Below are positions 62,449-64,000 of a DNA stretch of 64,000 nt, one piece after another. Under the pieces are notes generated by a model that did not search any database, had not been told where the DNA came from, and saw only the letters and a list, made by a program, of their open reading frames with translations. Numbering within the stretch: the first letter of the stretch is position 1; each line of letters begins with the position of its first letter. The DNA comes from Achromobacter seleniivolatilans (GTDB lineage: Bacteria > Pseudomonadota > Gammaproteobacteria > Burkholderiales > Burkholderiaceae_B): assembly GCF_030864005.1 (NCBI RefSeq), contig NZ_CP132976.1:5084001-5148000 (forward strand). The letters are read 5' to 3'. Made by a program: the position numbers and the translations under genes.

Positions 62449-63384
62449 ATGAATCAAAATGTCTCTTCCCCGATTACCGGCGATGCCTGGAGCCGCGTTG
62501 CAGAACGCGTGGCCGGGCAGCATTGGCCTGCTTCGACGCTGTATGTCGTGGCGACGCCGATCGGCAATCTGGGCGACCTGGGGCTGCGCGCCTGGCACGC
62601 CTTGCAACGCGCTGATGTGATTGCGGCGGAAGACACGCGCGCCAGCCGTACTTTGCTGGATGCCTGGGGAGTGAGCACGCCGTTGATGGCCGCTCACCGC
62701 CACAACGAAGCCTCAGCTGCCCAAGCCATCTGCGAGCGGCTGGCCCAGGGCCAGCGCGTTGCCTTGGTCTCAGATGCCGGCGCGCCTGCCGTCAGTGATC
62801 CCGGCGCCCGAGTGGTGCGGGCAGTGCGCGCCGCAGGGTTCGCAGTTGTGCCGGTGCCGGGCCCCAGCGCCGTGATTGCCGCCCTGATGGGTAGCGGCGT
62901 CACCACTGACGAAAATCCTGCCTTTGCTTTCGCGGGTTTTCCGCCGCCCAAGGCAGTGGCCCGCCAGCGCTGGCTGCGCTCTTGGTGCGCGTTGTCAGCG
63001 CCTGTGGTGATGTTCGAGTCGCCGCACCGTCTGGCCGCCACGCTGGCAGACCTGCTGGACGTGTGCGGGCCAGATCGCCAATTGACCGTAGCGCGCGAAT
63101 TGACCAAGCGTTTCGAAGAAATTGCCACCATTACGATGGGTGAAGCCGCGGCTTGGCTTGCGGCCGATTCGCATCGGGAACAAGGCGAGTTCGTGCTGAT
63201 CGCGCATGCGCCTGCCGAACAGGAAGTGGACGAAGAGGCCGATCCGCGCACGGATGTGCTGCTGGATGCGTTGCTGGAATCCCTGTCGGTGCGCGACGCC
63301 GCGCGTGTGGCGGCCAAGGTGACAGGCCAGCCGCGCGACGTGCTGTACAACCGGGCGTTGACGCGCAAGAAATCGGCGGAGTAA
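62449..63384 (+). CDS. rsmI: 16S rRNA (cytidine-2'-O)-methyltransferase RsmI
   Basis: A 311-residue SAM-dependent methyltransferase of the tetrapyrrole-methylase fold: LYVVATPIGNLGDL at residue 31, AAEDTRASRTLL, VALVSDAGAPAVSDPG and VPVPGPSAVIAALMGSG. The C-terminal RsmI domain is present. It methylates the ribose of C1402 in 16S rRNA. It is divergent from yraN and followed after 3 bases by ogt, so the two are co-transcribed. Confidence 0.93.
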   Translation: MNQNVSSPITGDAWSRVAERVAGQHWPASTLYVVATPIGNLGDLGLRAWHALQRADVIAAEDTRASRTLLDAWGVSTPLMAAHRHNEASAAQAICERLAQGQRVALVSDAGAPAVSDPGARVVRAVRAAGFAVVPVPGPSAVIAALMGSGVTTDENPAFAFAGFPPPKAVARQRWLRSWCALSAPVVMFESPHRLAATLADLLDVCGPDRQLTVARELTKRFEEIATITMGEAAAWLAADSHREQGEFVLIAHAPAEQEVDEEADPRTDVLLDALLESLSVRDAARVAAKVTGQPRDVLYNRALTRKKSAE

Positions 63385-63387
63385 GAC

Positions 63388-63972
63388 ATGGTGTATTCAA
63401 CAGTCGTGTCGAACAAACCCGCTGATCCCGCAGAGCCGATCTTCTACCGCGATATGCCCACGCCTTTGGGCCAGATGCGCCTGGTCGCCAGTCCCAAGGG
63501 ATTGCGTGGCGCCTGGTTCACGGACCAGGATTTGCTGCCGTCCGCCGAAAGCTGGACGTTGGCCGATGCCAATCCCATTTTGGAGCAGGCGCGCCGCGAA
63601 CTGGACGAATGGTTCGCGGGCCAGCGGCGCACATTTGATGTGCCGCTGGACCCGATCGGCACTACCTTCCAGCACAAAGTCTGGCATGCCCTGTGCGCTC
63701 TGGATTTTGGAAAGCTGGTCAGCTATGGCGATCTGGCGCGCACGGTGGGAAGCCCCAAGGGCGCTCAGGCGATTGGTGGCGCGGTAGGCCGCAACCCCAT
63801 CATCATCATCATTCCCTGTCATCGCGTGATCGGCGCCGATACGTCGCTGACAGGATTTGGCGGCGGGTTGCCGCGCAAGCAGGCGCTGCTGGCCCTTGAA
63901 GGAAATCGCTACGTCAGCCGCACCGCGCGGGCGCGACGCGTTTGCGATGGCCAGGCTGAACTGCCCTGGTAA
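63388..63972 (+). CDS. ogt: Methylated-DNA-[protein]-cysteine S-methyltransferase
   Basis: A 194-residue Ogt/MGMT protein. The active Cys144 lies in IIPCHRVIGADTSLTGFGGGLPRKQALL, and the DNA-binding winged helix precedes it (VSYGDLARTVGSPKGAQAIGGAVGRNP). It removes alkyl groups from O6-guanine by transferring them to its Cys, once per protein. It begins 3 bases after the rsmI stop. The C-terminal 20 residues or so are longer than in E. coli Ogt. Confidence 0.93.
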   Translation: MVYSTVVSNKPADPAEPIFYRDMPTPLGQMRLVASPKGLRGAWFTDQDLLPSAESWTLADANPILEQARRELDEWFAGQRRTFDVPLDPIGTTFQHKVWHALCALDFGKLVSYGDLARTVGSPKGAQAIGGAVGRNPIIIIIPCHRVIGADTSLTGFGGGLPRKQALLALEGNRYVSRTARARRVCDGQAELPW

Positions 63973-64000
63973 GAAAGGATATGTGAGACGTAACGCAGGC

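Overview
The window looks like chromosomal DNA of a high-GC betaproteobacterium of the family Alcaligenaceae, most like Achromobacter or Bordetella. The basis is the protein sequences, the gene order (gatCAB next to mreBCD-mrdA-rodA; slmA, a HAD phosphatase and argB; rsmI, yraN, diaA/gmhA and a dolP-like gene), the many LysR and branched-chain-type ABC systems, and a short intergenic repeat of a kind I associate with this group. I could not run a search, so genus level is an inference. I see no tRNA, rRNA, CRISPR array or insertion sequence.

Positions 1-4.2 kb are an accessory island of lower GC. It holds the 3' end of a very large CdiA/filamentous-haemagglutinin-type exoprotein with a variable C-terminal toxin, its overlapping small membrane immunity gene, two soluble immunity-like genes, an unknown lipoprotein, and a second copy of the membrane immunity gene about 2.4 kb downstream. 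Positions 4.3-8.7 kb are a Fur-type iron-uptake module (sigma factor, FecR anti-sigma, TonB-dependent receptor with STN domain). Positions 8.7-16.5 kb carry tenA, a 3-hydroxybutyrate dehydrogenase, a cell-wall amidase, nhaA, a glycosyltransferase, HIT and GNAT proteins and a two-domain PPK2 enzyme. Positions 16.5-18.8 kb are a sulfide/persulfide module (Blh-like dioxygenase, BigR-like repressor, two YeeE/YedE half-transporters).

Positions 18.8-28.2 kb form one long minus-strand operon: two CoA ligases bracket a complete branched-chain-type ABC importer, with a divergent Crp/Fnr regulator. This suggests uptake and CoA activation of an aromatic or fatty acid. ohrR-ohr (organic peroxide defence) with clear palindromic operators separates it from a second importer at 29.4-34.3 kb, in which permease and ATPase are fused. 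Positions 34.6-43.7 kb carry a LysR gene, argO/argP, a PCuAC copper chaperone, gdhA, an RhtB exporter with LysR regulator, xth, pyrE and a vapBC pair.

Positions 43.8-53.1 kb are housekeeping: gatCAB on the minus strand, divergent from mreBCD-mrdA-rodA. After rodA comes a 575-bp gene-free stretch with tandem repeats and a large folded inverted repeat. Positions 53.7-64 kb hold an Ldh-family dehydrogenase with a DASS carrier, slmA, a HAD phosphatase, argB, metQ behind a structured leader, a TlpA-like thioredoxin, a BON lipoprotein, diaA/gmhA, yraN, rsmI and ogt. The points most worth a second look are the duplicated immunity gene, the element after rodA, the metQ leader, and a hairpin that would hide the tenA ribosome binding site.
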